From Sphingomonas aquatilis (lineage in GTDB: Bacteria > Pseudomonadota > Alphaproteobacteria > Sphingomonadales > Sphingomonadaceae), in NCBI RefSeq assembly GCF_014196115.1, contig NZ_JACIDB010000008.1, positions 62,001 to 126,000 of the forward strand: 64,000 nucleotides of DNA. Direction: 5' to 3'. Below the pieces are notes generated by a model that had not been told where the DNA came from, did no database searches, and worked only from the letters and a program-made list of their open reading frames with translations. A program made the translations under genes and the position numbers. Numbering within the stretch: position 1 is the stretch's first letter; each line of letters begins with the position of its first letter. Below are positions 30,803 through 39,756 of the stretch, one piece after another.

Positions 30803-32013
30803 ACCAGCAGGCCCTGCAACAGCTTGGGCAAGGTGCCGCTTTCGCCCCGCGCCTCAGCCATGAAGCGATCTTTTAGCGGCGGCAGGCGGTCGACCGCCGA
30901 AATGCCGAAGCGGCGCACCGCGCTCGCCGTCTTGCCCGGAATCCCGAACAAGCGCGTCAGCGTATCGGTGGCGGCGGCGACCATGAACGTGTCGAGCCCG
31001 CGCCAGCGCTGATAGCGTTCGAGCAGCGCCGGATCGCCCAGGTCCAGCCCCAGCCGTTTGCCCTCGACCAGCACCTCGGCCAGCGTCGCGACGTCGCGCA
31101 GGCCCAGGTTCAGCCCCTGCCCCGCGATCGGATGGATGCCGTGCGCGGCATCACCGACCAGCGCCAGCCTCTCCGCCGTGATCCGCGCGGCATGGTGAAA
31201 GCCCAGCGGATAACTGGCGCGCGGCGATGCGGCGGTCAGTTCGCCGAGGAACCCGCCCATCCGCTTGGTCGCCTCTGCCAGGAAGGCGCGGTCGCCCAGC
31301 TTCATCATGCCGGGCCCATCCGCGCCCTTCACCGACCAGACGATCGCCGAGCGATGGCCGATGTCGTCGTCGGGCAGCGGCAGCAGCGCGAACGGGCCGG
31401 CGGGGTAGAAGATTTCGTAGGCGACGTCTTCGTGGGGATATTCGTGGTGGAACGCGCCGACGATCGCGGCATGGTCATACTGCCAGCGCGCCACCGGGAT
31501 ACCCGCCGCCTCGCGCGTCGGCGAATTGCGCCCCTCCGCCACGATCACCAGCGGCGCGGTGACGGTGTTGCCGTCGCTCAACGTCGCGGTGACCTGATGC
31601 TCGCCGCGCACCAGCTCGGTAGCGCGCGTCTGCATGCGCAGGTCGACGTGGTGCGCGGCGGTCGCGGCGGCGGACAGCGCGGCGCGCAACGCCTTGTTTT
31701 CGTACATCGTGCCGAGCGGATCGTCGTTGTCGCCAGGCCGGAAATCGAGCTTGCCCGGCGCCAGCCCGTCGCTGACCCGGATATGCCGGATTGCGCAGCC
31801 CTTGCCCGCCAGCGCCTTGCCCACGCCGATCGCATCCAGCATCCGCCCGCTGGCGCTGGCGATCGCCGACGCGCGCCCGTCGAAGCCGGGGGCATGGACC
31901 ACCGCGGGGTCGGCGGGATCGACGACGATGCTCGTGACCCCATGCGCGTCGAGCGCCAGTGCGAGCGTGGCGCCGACCAGGCCCCCGCCGAGGATGATGA
32001 CGTCCGAATTCAT
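30799..32013 (-). CDS. UbiH/UbiF/COQ6-family FAD-dependent hydroxylase
   Basis: A 404-aa flavoprotein monooxygenase. The Rossmann motif VIILGGGLVGATLALAL stands at the N-terminus, FDGRASAIA near residue 50, and the FAD-ribityl motif LVGDAAHGIHPIAGQGLN near residue 285. Together these identify the ubiquinone hydroxylase family, which hydroxylates the polyprenylphenol ring. The exact ring position cannot be read from sequence. ATG 32013 is preferred over an ATG two codons upstream because AGAGGG sits 6 nt before it. It is coupled to the MAPEG-like gene. Confidence 0.9.
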   Translation of the reverse strand: MNSDVIILGGGLVGATLALALDAHGVTSIVVDPADPAVVHAPGFDGRASAIASASGRMLDAIGVGKALAGKGCAIRHIRVSDGLAPGKLDFRPGDNDDPLGTMYENKALRAALSAAATAAHHVDLRMQTRATELVRGEHQVTATLSDGNTVTAPLVIVAEGRNSPTREAAGIPVARWQYDHAAIVGAFHHEYPHEDVAYEIFYPAGPFALLPLPDDDIGHRSAIVWSVKGADGPGMMKLGDRAFLAEATKRMGGFLGELTAASPRASYPLGFHHAARITAERLALVGDAAHGIHPIAGQGLNLGLRDVATLAEVLVEGKRLGLDLGDPALLERYQRWRGLDTFMVAAATDTLTRLFGIPGKTASAVRRFGISAVDRLPPLKDRFMAEARGESGTLPKLLQGLLV

Positions 32014-32339
32014 GTGCATCCCTCTACAGGTCGCCGCGCACCGTGCCAACGCTCCCTACGGTCGTGGGGCAGGCGTTGTTCCCGGCGGGGGAGCGGTTCG
32101 GAAAGTCACAAAAGTCACGCCGACGCACGTGTTTTTCGAAACGGGAGGCCTGCGGTGATATAGAGCGTGGAAGGGGTGGCACGGATGGGGCGTGTAGGAC
32201 AGCGGGAATGTGGTCGGCCGATTTCGTTATCCATATTCAATGGGTTGGCGGGCGGCGGCGGTAGCGGCGATCCAACGGGTCCGACGCTTCGTAGCCGACG
32301 CCTTGTCCCTGGACTGTTTTGCCCATCCCCGTTCACCTG
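32014..32339. other. Long intergenic stretch upstream of ftsK, no gene seen
   Basis: Together with the two repeats that follow, 552 bp separate the divergent ubiquinone hydroxylase and ftsK. This part holds a short tandem AAAGTCAC repeat at 32102-32118 and no convincing gene; the small open frames here are proline/arginine-rich and lack ribosome sites. Promoters for both genes presumably lie here, but I cannot place them. Confidence 0.6.
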
Positions 32340-32405
32340 GTGAGCAGGTTGCCGAGCCTCCCAGGCTCGGCTGAAACCATCCGGGGGATGGTTTCACCTG
32401 CTCAC
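32340..32405. repeat. Three-way-junction palindrome
   Basis: The outer stem is GTGAGCAGGT (32340-32349) with ACCTGCTCAC (32396-32405). Inside are two perfect 9-bp hairpins: GCCGAGCCT/AGGCTCGGC (32351-32371) and AAACCATCC/GGATGGTTT (32374-32394), each with a 3-nt loop. Every arm is mismatch-free, which argues for recent origin or selection on structure. Confidence 0.9.
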
Positions 32406-32472
32406 TGTCGAAGGGCGGCCCACGAGCGCATCGCTGGTGGCACGCGCCCTTCGACAGGCTCAGGGCGAACGG
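32405..32472. repeat. CTTCGACAGGCTCAGGGCGAACGG element
   Basis: CTGTCGAAGGGCG (32405-32417) pairs perfectly with CGCCCTTCGACAG (32445-32457), then GCTCAGGGCGAACGG follows. The right unit recurs at 39899-39926 with one base changed. It abuts the three-way junction directly, so the two may be one composite unit. Confidence 0.85.
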
Positions 32473-32565
32473 GTGAAGCAGGCGATCGGCCCGCCATCTT
32501 GACGGAATCGCGCCATCGGCCGATGAACCCGCGTTAACTTTTCGGAACATTGAAGGAATCGAGCG

Positions 32566-34893
32566 ATGGCGAGCCGTGCGCAGCCAGGGCTGTTGCGTGA
32601 GACGGTGAAGGCGGGCGCCGTACGGGGCGGCGCGTTGGTCGCCGCGATCGCGCTGTTCGTCGCCACCGCGGTAATGGTACTCGCGCTGGCGAGCTATCGC
32701 GCCAGCGACGCCGCGCTCAACACCGCCTCCGGGGGCCCGGTGCAGAATCTCGCCGGCCCGCCCGGCGCCTGGTTCGCCGACCTCGCGCTCACGCTGTTCG
32801 GCCCGGCGGTCGCCCTGCTGCTGCCGATCGCGCCGATCGTCGCCGCGCGGCTGTGGCGCGATCGGCCCGCGGGGCGCTGGCTCGCGATGCTGCGCAATGC
32901 CGCGATCGGCGTGGCGCTGATCGCCGCGGCGCTCGCCTTCGTTTCCGATGCGTCGGTGCTGGCGCTGCCCGCCGGATGGGGCGGCGTCGCCGGCCTGTCG
33001 ATTGCGAAGGCGGTGGAATGGGGCCTGTCGTTCATCGGCCAGCCGGGCGCAGAGCGCTGGGCGGCACGCGGCATCGGCCTGATCGTCGGAATCGCCGGTA
33101 TCGTGATCTGGGCGAAGAGCCTCGACATCGACCTCGGCGACCGCCGCTTCCGCCTGCGCCGCACGCGTGGCGACGCGATCGGTGCCGATGACGATGGCGA
33201 CGATCTGTACGACGACGCCTATGACGACGGGGACGAGGAACCGCTCCAGCTCGCGCGCAAGGTCGTCGAACCGCGCGCGGTCGCGACGCCAGACCCGCGT
33301 CCCGCCCCCAACATCGCCGACCGCAATCTCGCGCCCTCCGCCGCCAAGCCCAAGCCGAAGCAGCAGAGCCTCGACCTCGGCCACAGCTATACGCTGCCGC
33401 AGCTCGACCTGCTCACCCCTGCGCCACCGGCGCCGAAGGGCACGATCGACAAGGCCTCGCTGGAACGCAACGCGCGCCTGCTCGAAAACGTGCTCGACGA
33501 TTTCAAGGTACACGGCGTCATCAACGAAGTGCGCCCCGGCCCGGTCGTGACGATGTACGAGCTCGAGCCCGCGCCGGGCATCAAGGCCAGCCGCGTCATC
33601 GCGCTCGCCGACGATATCGCGCGCAACATGTCGGCAATCTCGGCGCGCGTCGCGGTGATCCCGGGCCGCAACGTCATCGGCATCGAACTGCCCAACCAGA
33701 AGCGCGAATCGGTCAGTCTGCACGAACTCGTCGGCAGCCAGACGTTCGAGGATCAGGCCGCGCAGCTGCCGATCATCCTCGGCAAGAACATCGCCGGCGA
33801 TCCGGTGATCGCCGATCTCGCCCCCATGCCCCATCTGCTCGTCGCCGGCACCACCGGGTCGGGCAAGTCGGTCGGCCTCAACTGCATGATCTTGAGCCTG
33901 CTCTACCGGCTGACGCCCGAACAGTGCCGGATGATCATGATCGATCCCAAGATGCTCGAACTGAGCATGTACGACGACATCCCGCACCTGCTGTCGCCGG
34001 TCGTCACCGATCCCGCCAAGGCGGTGCGCGCGCTCAAATGGGCGGTCGAGACGATGGAGGACCGCTACCGCCAGATGTCGTCGGTCGGCGTGCGCAGCCT
34101 GGCGGGCTTCAACGACAAGGTCCGCGCGGCGAAGGCGAAGGGCCAGCGCCTCGGCCGCCGCGTCCAGACCGGCTACCATCCCGACACCGGCCAGCCGGTG
34201 TATGAGGAAGAGCAGCTCGACTACGAACCGCTGCCGCAGATCGTCGTCATCGTCGACGAGCTTGCCGACCTGATGATGACCGCGGGCAAGGAGGTGGAAT
34301 TCCTGATCCAGCGGCTCGCGCAAAAGGCGCGCGCCGCGGGCATCCACCTGATCATGGCGACGCAGCGCCCGTCGGTGGACGTCATCACCGGCGTCATCAA
34401 GGCGAACCTGCCGACGCGCATCAGCTTCCACGTCACTAGCAAGATCGACAGCCGCACGATCCTGGGCGAACAGGGCGCCGAACAGCTGCTGGGCCGCGGC
34501 GATATGCTCTATATGCCCGGCGGCAAGGGCATCGTCCGCGTCCACGGCCCCTTCGTCAGCGACGACGAGGTACGCGCCATCGCCGATCACTGGCGCGCAC
34601 AAGGCCAGCCCGATTACATCAGCTCGGTCACCGAAGAGCCCGAGGACAGCTTCGCGCTCGACGGCGCGCCGGAAGGCGAGGACACCGCCGAGGACCAGCA
34701 GTATCGCGCCGCGATCCAGCTGGTGTGCGAATCGCAGAAGGCCTCGACCAGCTGGCTGCAACGCCAGCTGCGCATCGGCTACAATTCCGCGGCGCGGCTG
34801 ATCGAACGCATGGAAAAGGATGGCATCGTCGGCCGCCCCGACCATGTCGGCCGCCGCGAAGTGCTGCGCGATACCGAAGGCCACGCGATCTGA
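32566..34893 (+). CDS. ftsK: DNA translocase FtsK
   Basis: A 775-aa FtsK/SpoIIIE translocase. The N-terminal membrane domain has about four helices up to residue 185. An acidic and proline-rich linker follows. The motor has Walker A AGTTGSGKSVGLN near residue 427 and Walker B IVVIVDELADLMM. The C-terminal gamma winged helix (ASTSWLQRQLRIGYNSAARLIERMEKDGIVG) should read KOPS sequences. It clears and segregates chromosome termini at the septum and activates XerCD at dif. ATG 32566 is 2 nt past a GAATC sequence (GANTC, a CcrM-type site) in its ribosome-site region. Confidence 0.97.
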   Translation: MASRAQPGLLRETVKAGAVRGGALVAAIALFVATAVMVLALASYRASDAALNTASGGPVQNLAGPPGAWFADLALTLFGPAVALLLPIAPIVAARLWRDRPAGRWLAMLRNAAIGVALIAAALAFVSDASVLALPAGWGGVAGLSIAKAVEWGLSFIGQPGAERWAARGIGLIVGIAGIVIWAKSLDIDLGDRRFRLRRTRGDAIGADDDGDDLYDDAYDDGDEEPLQLARKVVEPRAVATPDPRPAPNIADRNLAPSAAKPKPKQQSLDLGHSYTLPQLDLLTPAPPAPKGTIDKASLERNARLLENVLDDFKVHGVINEVRPGPVVTMYELEPAPGIKASRVIALADDIARNMSAISARVAVIPGRNVIGIELPNQKRESVSLHELVGSQTFEDQAAQLPIILGKNIAGDPVIADLAPMPHLLVAGTTGSGKSVGLNCMILSLLYRLTPEQCRMIMIDPKMLELSMYDDIPHLLSPVVTDPAKAVRALKWAVETMEDRYRQMSSVGVRSLAGFNDKVRAAKAKGQRLGRRVQTGYHPDTGQPVYEEEQLDYEPLPQIVVIVDELADLMMTAGKEVEFLIQRLAQKARAAGIHLIMATQRPSVDVITGVIKANLPTRISFHVTSKIDSRTILGEQGAEQLLGRGDMLYMPGGKGIVRVHGPFVSDDEVRAIADHWRAQGQPDYISSVTEEPEDSFALDGAPEGEDTAEDQQYRAAIQLVCESQKASTSWLQRQLRIGYNSAARLIERMEKDGIVGRPDHVGRREVLRDTEGHAI

Positions 34894-34902
34894 GGCGGGG
34901 GA

Positions 34903-35289
34903 TCAGGCCCCGTCCGGGGAGAACAGCCATGCCACGGCCGCGTCCCGATCGACGAAGTAGCGGAATTCGGCGTGGTCGCGATTGGCGCGCTCGGCCTGAA
35001 ACCTGGTGAGCGCGGCGCCCGTGTAGACCGCGACGCGTCGTGATCGCACCGCAGGATCGGCCATCATCGCGATGAATCCCGCCACGACCTCCTGGCTCTG
35101 CACCATCGCGCCCGAATAGTCGCACAGGCTGACCGGCTCGCGGCCCGTTGCGCGGATACGGGCAACCGCATCCTCCAGCGCCCGACGGAAATCCGCCAGC
35201 GTCTCCAGCGTCCAGAAGCCCTGCATCGCGGTCTCGAAGCAGCCGCGATCCATATCGACCGTCACGCGAAACGTCGGGTGCGTATCCAT
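34903..35289 (-). CDS. SpoIIAA/STAS-like small protein
   Basis: A 128-aa soluble protein. FRVTVDMDRGCFETAMQGFW, then LADFRRALEDAVARI, then VSLCDYSGAMVQSQEVVAGF follows the strand-helix-strand order of STAS/SpoIIAA-like domains, which often mediate protein contacts in regulation. Family placement is by pattern only. It is convergent with ftsK and lies just downstream of a Crp/Fnr-type gene on the same strand. Confidence 0.55.
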   Translation of the reverse strand: MDTHPTFRVTVDMDRGCFETAMQGFWTLETLADFRRALEDAVARIRATGREPVSLCDYSGAMVQSQEVVAGFIAMMADPAVRSRRVAVYTGAALTRFQAERANRDHAEFRYFVDRDAAVAWLFSPDGA

Positions 35290-35331
35290 CCGACGCCTTC
35301 TATGCCGCCGGGGTTACGAGTCGGTGAAGCC

Positions 35332-36060
35332 CTACCGCGCCACCGGCAGCCACGCAGGCTCGAACGCCGGCTGGCGCGGCGGCAGCGGTGACAGCTGCCG
35401 CAGGCGATCGACGTCGAGCAGCCGCACGCGATGCCCCGTCCGCGCGATCAGTCCCTCGTCCTCCAGCGCGCGCACCGTGCGGTTAACGTGAACCCCGGTC
35501 AGCCCGAGCAGATCGCCGATCACCTCCTGCGTCAGCGGCAGATCGAACGCATCGTCCTCCACCAGCCCGATCGGCGTCAGCCGGGTGTGGAGATCGATCA
35601 GCAGCCGCGCCAGCTGTTCGCGTGCCGAGGCATTGCCGGTGATCGCCAGCATATCCATCAGCGCCAGCCGCTCCATCTGCACCGCCACCGTGAACAGCGC
35701 GGCGAGGCGCGGCGCCGTCTGGTACAACCGCCCGAACCGCGCATAGGGCACGAGCGCGGTCACCGATTCGGTGATCGCGGTCAGTGTGTCCGCCGCCTCC
35801 GACAGCACCATCGTCGGCGTACCCAGCATGTCGCCGGGCAGATGCACCTTCTGGATCAGGCGGTTGCCGCTGCGCAGGATGATCGACGAGGCCACCCAGC
35901 CTTTCAGCTGCAGGTAAAAGCCGCTTACCGTATCGCCTTCGCGCTGGAAGACTTCGCCGCGCCGGCGCATCACCGCGCCCTCGCCGAGCGTGCCGAGCAG
36001 TTCGACTTCGGTGCGGGTGAGATCGGCGAACGCGCGGTAACGGTGGATCGGATACGTCAT
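35332..36060 (-). CDS. Crp/Fnr-family transcriptional regulator
   Basis: A 242-aa regulator. The N-terminal cyclic-nucleotide-like beta barrel spans about residues 10-130 (EVFQREGDTVSGFYLQLKGWVASS, VHLPGDMLGTPTM). The winged helix-turn-helix is LTQEVIGDLLGLTGVHVNRTVRALEDEGLI near residues 175-205. The N-terminal cysteine cluster of oxygen-sensing Fnr is absent, so redox sensing through Fe-S is unlikely. Its ligand and targets are unknown. Confidence 0.9.
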   Translation of the reverse strand: MTYPIHRYRAFADLTRTEVELLGTLGEGAVMRRRGEVFQREGDTVSGFYLQLKGWVASSIILRSGNRLIQKVHLPGDMLGTPTMVLSEAADTLTAITESVTALVPYARFGRLYQTAPRLAALFTVAVQMERLALMDMLAITGNASAREQLARLLIDLHTRLTPIGLVEDDAFDLPLTQEVIGDLLGLTGVHVNRTVRALEDEGLIARTGHRVRLLDVDRLRQLSPLPPRQPAFEPAWLPVAR

Positions 36061-36166
36061 ATACGTCAGGTTTGCCGACCGTTACGCTGGCGTTCAAGCT
36101 GAACCCCCTTGATGCAAAGCAGGACGCCGGCATGATGGCGCGCTCACGCCGCAGGGGGCATCGATC

Positions 36167-36682
36167 ATGACACGCATCAGCGGCCGCGCGCGATCCTGTC
36201 TGGCGCTCCCGATCCTCGCACTGCTCGCAACCGCAGCCGCCCCGGTTCCGCCGACACCGCGCGAGCGTGCGATGATGGACGCGATCGAGCGCAGCATCGT
36301 TCTGCCGGCAAAGGCCCGGCCGCTGGCCGCCTATGGGCGCAACTATGCCTGGGCGGACCCGACGCATGTGGTCGCCACCTACCTGTTGCCCAGGCTTTCG
36401 TCCCCCCCGGGCGAGCAGTGCAGGGTCATGCAAGACTCTGTGATGCGGCCCTGTTCCAGACGGGAGATCGCGGATATTGCACGACAGGAGGCCGAAGCCC
36501 GTGCCGCCGAAACGCCCGCCGGGCACCGCCGCTGGTTCGCGCGCCCGGAGGGATGGCCCACGATCTTCGATGGCGGCTGCGCGCAGGTAAATGTCGCCTA
36601 TGACGTTCCCAATCAGCGGATCACCCAGGTGGCGTGCAACGGCGACCTGACGGCCCCGCCCCCCGATCGCCATTTTCCTTGA
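36167..36682 (+). CDS. Secreted hypothetical protein (171 aa)
   Basis: Not recognised. A signal peptide (RSCLALPILALLATAAAP) precedes a soluble domain with a few cysteines (EQCRVMQDSVMRPCSRREIAD, and later GGCAQVNVAYD and QVACNGD) that could form disulfides. It lies divergent from the Crp/Fnr-type gene. No family or function can be assigned. Confidence 0.6.
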   Translation: MTRISGRARSCLALPILALLATAAAPVPPTPRERAMMDAIERSIVLPAKARPLAAYGRNYAWADPTHVVATYLLPRLSSPPGEQCRVMQDSVMRPCSRREIADIARQEAEARAAETPAGHRRWFARPEGWPTIFDGGCAQVNVAYDVPNQRITQVACNGDLTAPPPDRHFP

Positions 36683-36742
36683 TCCCCGCCGCCAAGCTGG
36701 CAAGGTGTAGCTAAGACATAATACACCGGGGAGTATCATTCG

Positions 36743-38668
36743 ATGAAACGCATCGCCGCCGCCGCCGCGCTTCTGCTGGCCGGCACCGCCATGGCGCAGG
36801 ACAGCGCCACGATCGCCCCGCCCGCCGCGATCGTGGCGGATGGTATCCCGCCGGTGCCGCAGGCGCTCGCCGACGCGACGCGGCCTTATATGGAATCGCG
36901 CTCGTCGGCGTTCGGCGGCTGGAATCCGGTGACGCGCGGGGTGCTGATCGCGACGCGCTTCGGCAATACGGTGCAGGCGCACGAGGTCGCAATGCCGATG
37001 GGCGCGCGCCGCCAGCTGTCGTTCGAGGCGGATGCGATCGCCCGCGCGAGCTACGCGCCCAAGCGCGGCGACGTGATGGTCGTGCAGAAAGACGTCGGCG
37101 GCAGCGAATTCTGGCAGCTCTACACGCTGCGGGATGGCCGCCTGACGCTGCTGACCGACGGCAAGAGCCGCAACGCGATCAACGCCTGGAGCCATGACGG
37201 CCGCTGGCTCGGCTATTCGTCGACGCGGCGCAACGGCGCGGACAACGACCTCTACGTCATCGATCCGCGCAATCCGAAGAGCGACCGGCTGGTCGCGCAG
37301 GTGAAGGGCGGCGGCTGGGCGATCAGCGACTTCGCACCCGATGCGAAGACCGCGGTCGTCACCGAATATCGCTCGGTCAACAAGACCAACCTGTATCGGA
37401 TGGACGTCGCGACCGGCGCGATGACACCGATCGGCGATCCCGCCGCCGCCATCGCGTACGGCGAGGCCAAGTTCGCGCCCGATGGCACCTTGTGGGTCAC
37501 GTCGGACGAGGGATCGGACTTCCAGCGCCTCGGCACGATCGATCCGAAGACGGGCCGCTTCACCGCGGTCGCCCCCGAACCGAAGTGGGACATCGACGCC
37601 TTCGACATTTCGGACGACGGCCGCACCATCGCCTATGTGGTCAACGAAGCGGGCATCGACCGGCTGAAGCTGCTCGACGTCGCGAGCCGCCGCGCCCGCA
37701 CCGTGCCGCTGCCCGCCGGCAGCATCGGCGGCGTGGCATTCGCGCCATGGGGCGCGCTGGGCTTCTCGCTCAATTCCGCTAAGGCGCCGACCGACACCTA
37801 TTCGCTCGATCCCGCGACGCTGACGGTGACGCGCTGGACGGCGAGCGAAACCGGCGGCCTCGATCCCGCGCGCAACGTCGAACCGGAATTCGTCGAGGTG
37901 AAGAGCTTCGACGGCGAACCCGTGTCGGGCTTCCTCTACCGCCCCGATCCCAAGCGCTGGCCCGGCAAGCGCCCGCTCCTCTTCAACATCCACGGGGGAC
38001 CGGAGGGGCAGTCGACCCCGGGCTTCCTGGGGCGCAACAATTACCTGCTCAACGAATTGGGCATCGCGCTCTTCTATCCGAACGTCCGCGGCTCGACCGG
38101 GTTCGGCAAGCGCTTCGTCGCGCTCGACAACGGGCCGTTCAAGCGGGAGGATTCGGTGAAAGACATCGGCGCCTTCCTCGATCGGTTCGACAAGGATCCA
38201 CGCATCGATGCGAAGCGGATCGCGGAGACCGGCGGCAGCTACGGCGGTTATATGTGTTACGCGCTCGCGATCCGGTACGGTGACCGGTTCAAGGCGGCAA
38301 ACTGCATCGTCGCCATCTCCAACTTCGTCACCTTCCTCGAAAACACGCAAAGCTACCGCCGCGACCTGCGCCGCGTCGAATATGGCGACGAGCGCGATCC
38401 CGCCCAGCGCGCCAAGCTGGTCGAGATCAGCCCGCTCACCCGCGCCAAAGAGCTGAAGATCCCGCTGATGGTCGTCACCGGCGGCAATGATCCGCGCGTG
38501 CCCGCCTCGGAAGCCAATCAGATGGTCGCCGCGGTCCGCGCCAATGGCGTCCCCGCCTGGCACCTGCTCGCCAAGGACGAAGGCCATGGCTACGCCAAGA
38601 AGGAGAACCAGGACTATCAGTTCTGGACCAGCCTGATGTTCTGGCAGGCGAACCTGCTGGGGAAGTGA
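36743..38668 (+). CDS. S9 family (prolyl oligopeptidase-type) serine peptidase
   Basis: A 641-aa secreted peptidase. A signal peptide (RIAAAAALLLAGTAMA) precedes a beta-propeller with repeated blades (SHDGRWLGYSSTRRNG, FAPDGTLWVTSDEG, DISDDGRTIAYVVNE). The catalytic domain has nucleophile serine in GGSYGGYMCYA, aspartate in VTGGNDPRVPASE and histidine in DEGHGYAKKEN. All three catalytic residues are present. Dipeptidyl- or acylaminoacyl-peptidase activity on short peptides in the periplasm is likely. GGGGAG lies about 9 nt before ATG 36743. Confidence 0.93.
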   Translation: MKRIAAAAALLLAGTAMAQDSATIAPPAAIVADGIPPVPQALADATRPYMESRSSAFGGWNPVTRGVLIATRFGNTVQAHEVAMPMGARRQLSFEADAIARASYAPKRGDVMVVQKDVGGSEFWQLYTLRDGRLTLLTDGKSRNAINAWSHDGRWLGYSSTRRNGADNDLYVIDPRNPKSDRLVAQVKGGGWAISDFAPDAKTAVVTEYRSVNKTNLYRMDVATGAMTPIGDPAAAIAYGEAKFAPDGTLWVTSDEGSDFQRLGTIDPKTGRFTAVAPEPKWDIDAFDISDDGRTIAYVVNEAGIDRLKLLDVASRRARTVPLPAGSIGGVAFAPWGALGFSLNSAKAPTDTYSLDPATLTVTRWTASETGGLDPARNVEPEFVEVKSFDGEPVSGFLYRPDPKRWPGKRPLLFNIHGGPEGQSTPGFLGRNNYLLNELGIALFYPNVRGSTGFGKRFVALDNGPFKREDSVKDIGAFLDRFDKDPRIDAKRIAETGGSYGGYMCYALAIRYGDRFKAANCIVAISNFVTFLENTQSYRRDLRRVEYGDERDPAQRAKLVEISPLTRAKELKIPLMVVTGGNDPRVPASEANQMVAAVRANGVPAWHLLAKDEGHGYAKKENQDYQFWTSLMFWQANLLGK

Positions 38669-38750
38669 TGGATCGAATGGCATTTAAGCACTTGTGATCA
38701 AACGATGAATTAGAATCACCGCCCTCATACCCCGGCCGTACCGCACCCAC

Positions 38751-38831
38751 CCTCACCCTTCGCCGCCTATGGCGGCTCTTCCCTCTCCCATTGGGAGAGG
38801 GAGGGAGCGGCGCAGCCGCGGAAGGGTGAGG
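38751..38831. repeat. Four-way (cloverleaf) palindrome
   Basis: The outer stem is CCTCACCCTTC (38751-38761) with GAAGGGTGAGG (38821-38831). Inside are three hairpins: GCCGCC/GGCGGC (38762-38776), CCCTCTCCC/GGGAGAGGG (38781-38801) and GCGGC/GCCGC (38807-38819). All stems are perfect and loops are 3 nt. It lies in the 298-bp gap between the S9 peptidase and lolA; otherwise I see nothing in that gap. Confidence 0.92.
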
Positions 38832-38966
38832 ATGGGCCCACGACATCACCTTCAAAAACGAACCGATCGTTTTCTTTTGGGTGTTCATGTCGTCCATGTT
38901 CCCGGCACCAACACCCGTCCCGACAGTTAAGGGCCGGTTCAACGCCTTCCCCGCATCAGGACCCGC

Positions 38967-39581
38967 ATGACCCGATACGCTCTTGCTCTCGCCCTGCCGA
39001 TCGCACTCGTCGCGCCGGCCGCTCTGCCCGCCCAGGCGACCGGCGACCTCGCCGCGGTGCAGCGCCACCTCCAGTCGGTCGAGACGATGACCGCCGACTT
39101 CACGCAGACCGACCGCAACGGCAAGGTGCTGACCGGTACGTTCACGCTGAAGAAGCCGGGCAAGCTGCGCTTCCAGTATGAAAAGGGCGTGCCGATCCTG
39201 ATCGTGGCAGAGGGCGGCGCGCTGACCTTCATCGATTATTCGGTGCGGCAGGTGCAGCGCTGGCCGATCAAGAATTCGCCGCTGGGCGTGCTGCTCGATC
39301 CGACGCGCGACATCACCCGTTATGCCAAGCTCGTCCAGACGGGGAACGACCGCGTCGTCTCGGTCGAGGCAAACGATCCCAAGCACCCCGAATATGGCAA
39401 GATCACGCTGATCTTCGCCCGCGACTCGGCGGCCCCGGCCGGACTCGCGCTGCAGGGCTGGGTCGCACTCGACAGCCAGAACAACCGGACGACGATTCGC
39501 CTGTCAAATCAGCGATTCGGCGTGCCGGTCAGCGACCAGACGTTCAAATGGAACGATCCGCGGAGGCCGAACGTCCGCTGA
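38967..39581 (+). CDS. lolA: LolA-like outer-membrane lipoprotein carrier
   Basis: A 204-aa periplasmic protein with a signal peptide (RYALALALPIALVAPAALPA) and the LolA fold. Typical segments are LQSVETMTADFTQTDRNGKVLTGTF, KKPGKLRFQYEKG, and RQVQRWPIKNSPLGVLL. It carries lipoproteins from the LolCDE complex across the periplasm. ATG 38967 has AGGA 7 nt upstream. It is flanked by repeats on both sides and is followed 136 bp later by a strong terminator-like hairpin. Confidence 0.93.
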   Translation: MTRYALALALPIALVAPAALPAQATGDLAAVQRHLQSVETMTADFTQTDRNGKVLTGTFTLKKPGKLRFQYEKGVPILIVAEGGALTFIDYSVRQVQRWPIKNSPLGVLLDPTRDITRYAKLVQTGNDRVVSVEANDPKHPEYGKITLIFARDSAAPAGLALQGWVALDSQNNRTTIRLSNQRFGVPVSDQTFKWNDPRRPNVR

Positions 39582-39716
39582 GCCGGGTTCATTCATGTAC
39601 CCGACAGGTTTGCTGGCCTAGAGACGTCCTCGCGGATGTGGGGCGTTCGGGATTTTTTCCCCCTGTTGCCCGGATGACCATCAACCACTTCCCGCCTGCG
39701 TGACGAACGCTAGGTC
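39582..39716. other. Gap between lolA and terminator; possible small RNA or 3' UTR
   Basis: There is no gene here by codon pattern. GCGTTCG near 39644-39650 and CGAACGC near 39704-39710 are inverted, and a T-rich run (GATTTTTTCCCCC) lies between. Ending in a 12-bp terminator-like stem, this could be a long lolA 3' UTR or a separate small RNA. Nothing in the sequence decides which. Confidence 0.35.
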
Positions 39717-39755
39717 GGCCCTCGCTCCATGCCCCCGGAGCGAGGGCCTTTCCGT
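39717..39755 (+). terminator. Rho-independent terminator-like hairpin
   Basis: GGCCCTCGCTCC (39717-39728) pairs perfectly with GGAGCGAGGGCC (39737-39748) around an 8-nt loop and is followed by TTTCCGTT. It would end transcription running rightward from lolA or from a small RNA in the preceding gap. Confidence 0.75.
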
Positions 39756-39756
39756 T

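Noticed and set aside
32115-32336. A 73-codon minus-strand frame upstream of ftsK
   Set aside because: It is proline/arginine-rich, has no ribosome site, and lies in a repeat-rich gap.
32227-34884. An 885-codon minus-strand frame opposite ftsK
   Set aside because: Antisense artefact of codon bias; FtsK motifs are clear on the other strand.
35483-38683. A 1066-codon open frame on the minus strand over the S9 peptidase and part of the Crp/Fnr gene
   Set aside because: It covers two well-supported genes in other frames and lacks any recognisable domain.
38751-38831. Possible tRNA because of the cloverleaf
   Set aside because: There are no conserved tRNA loop bases, no anticodon loop of 7 nt and no CCA; the loops are 3 nt.
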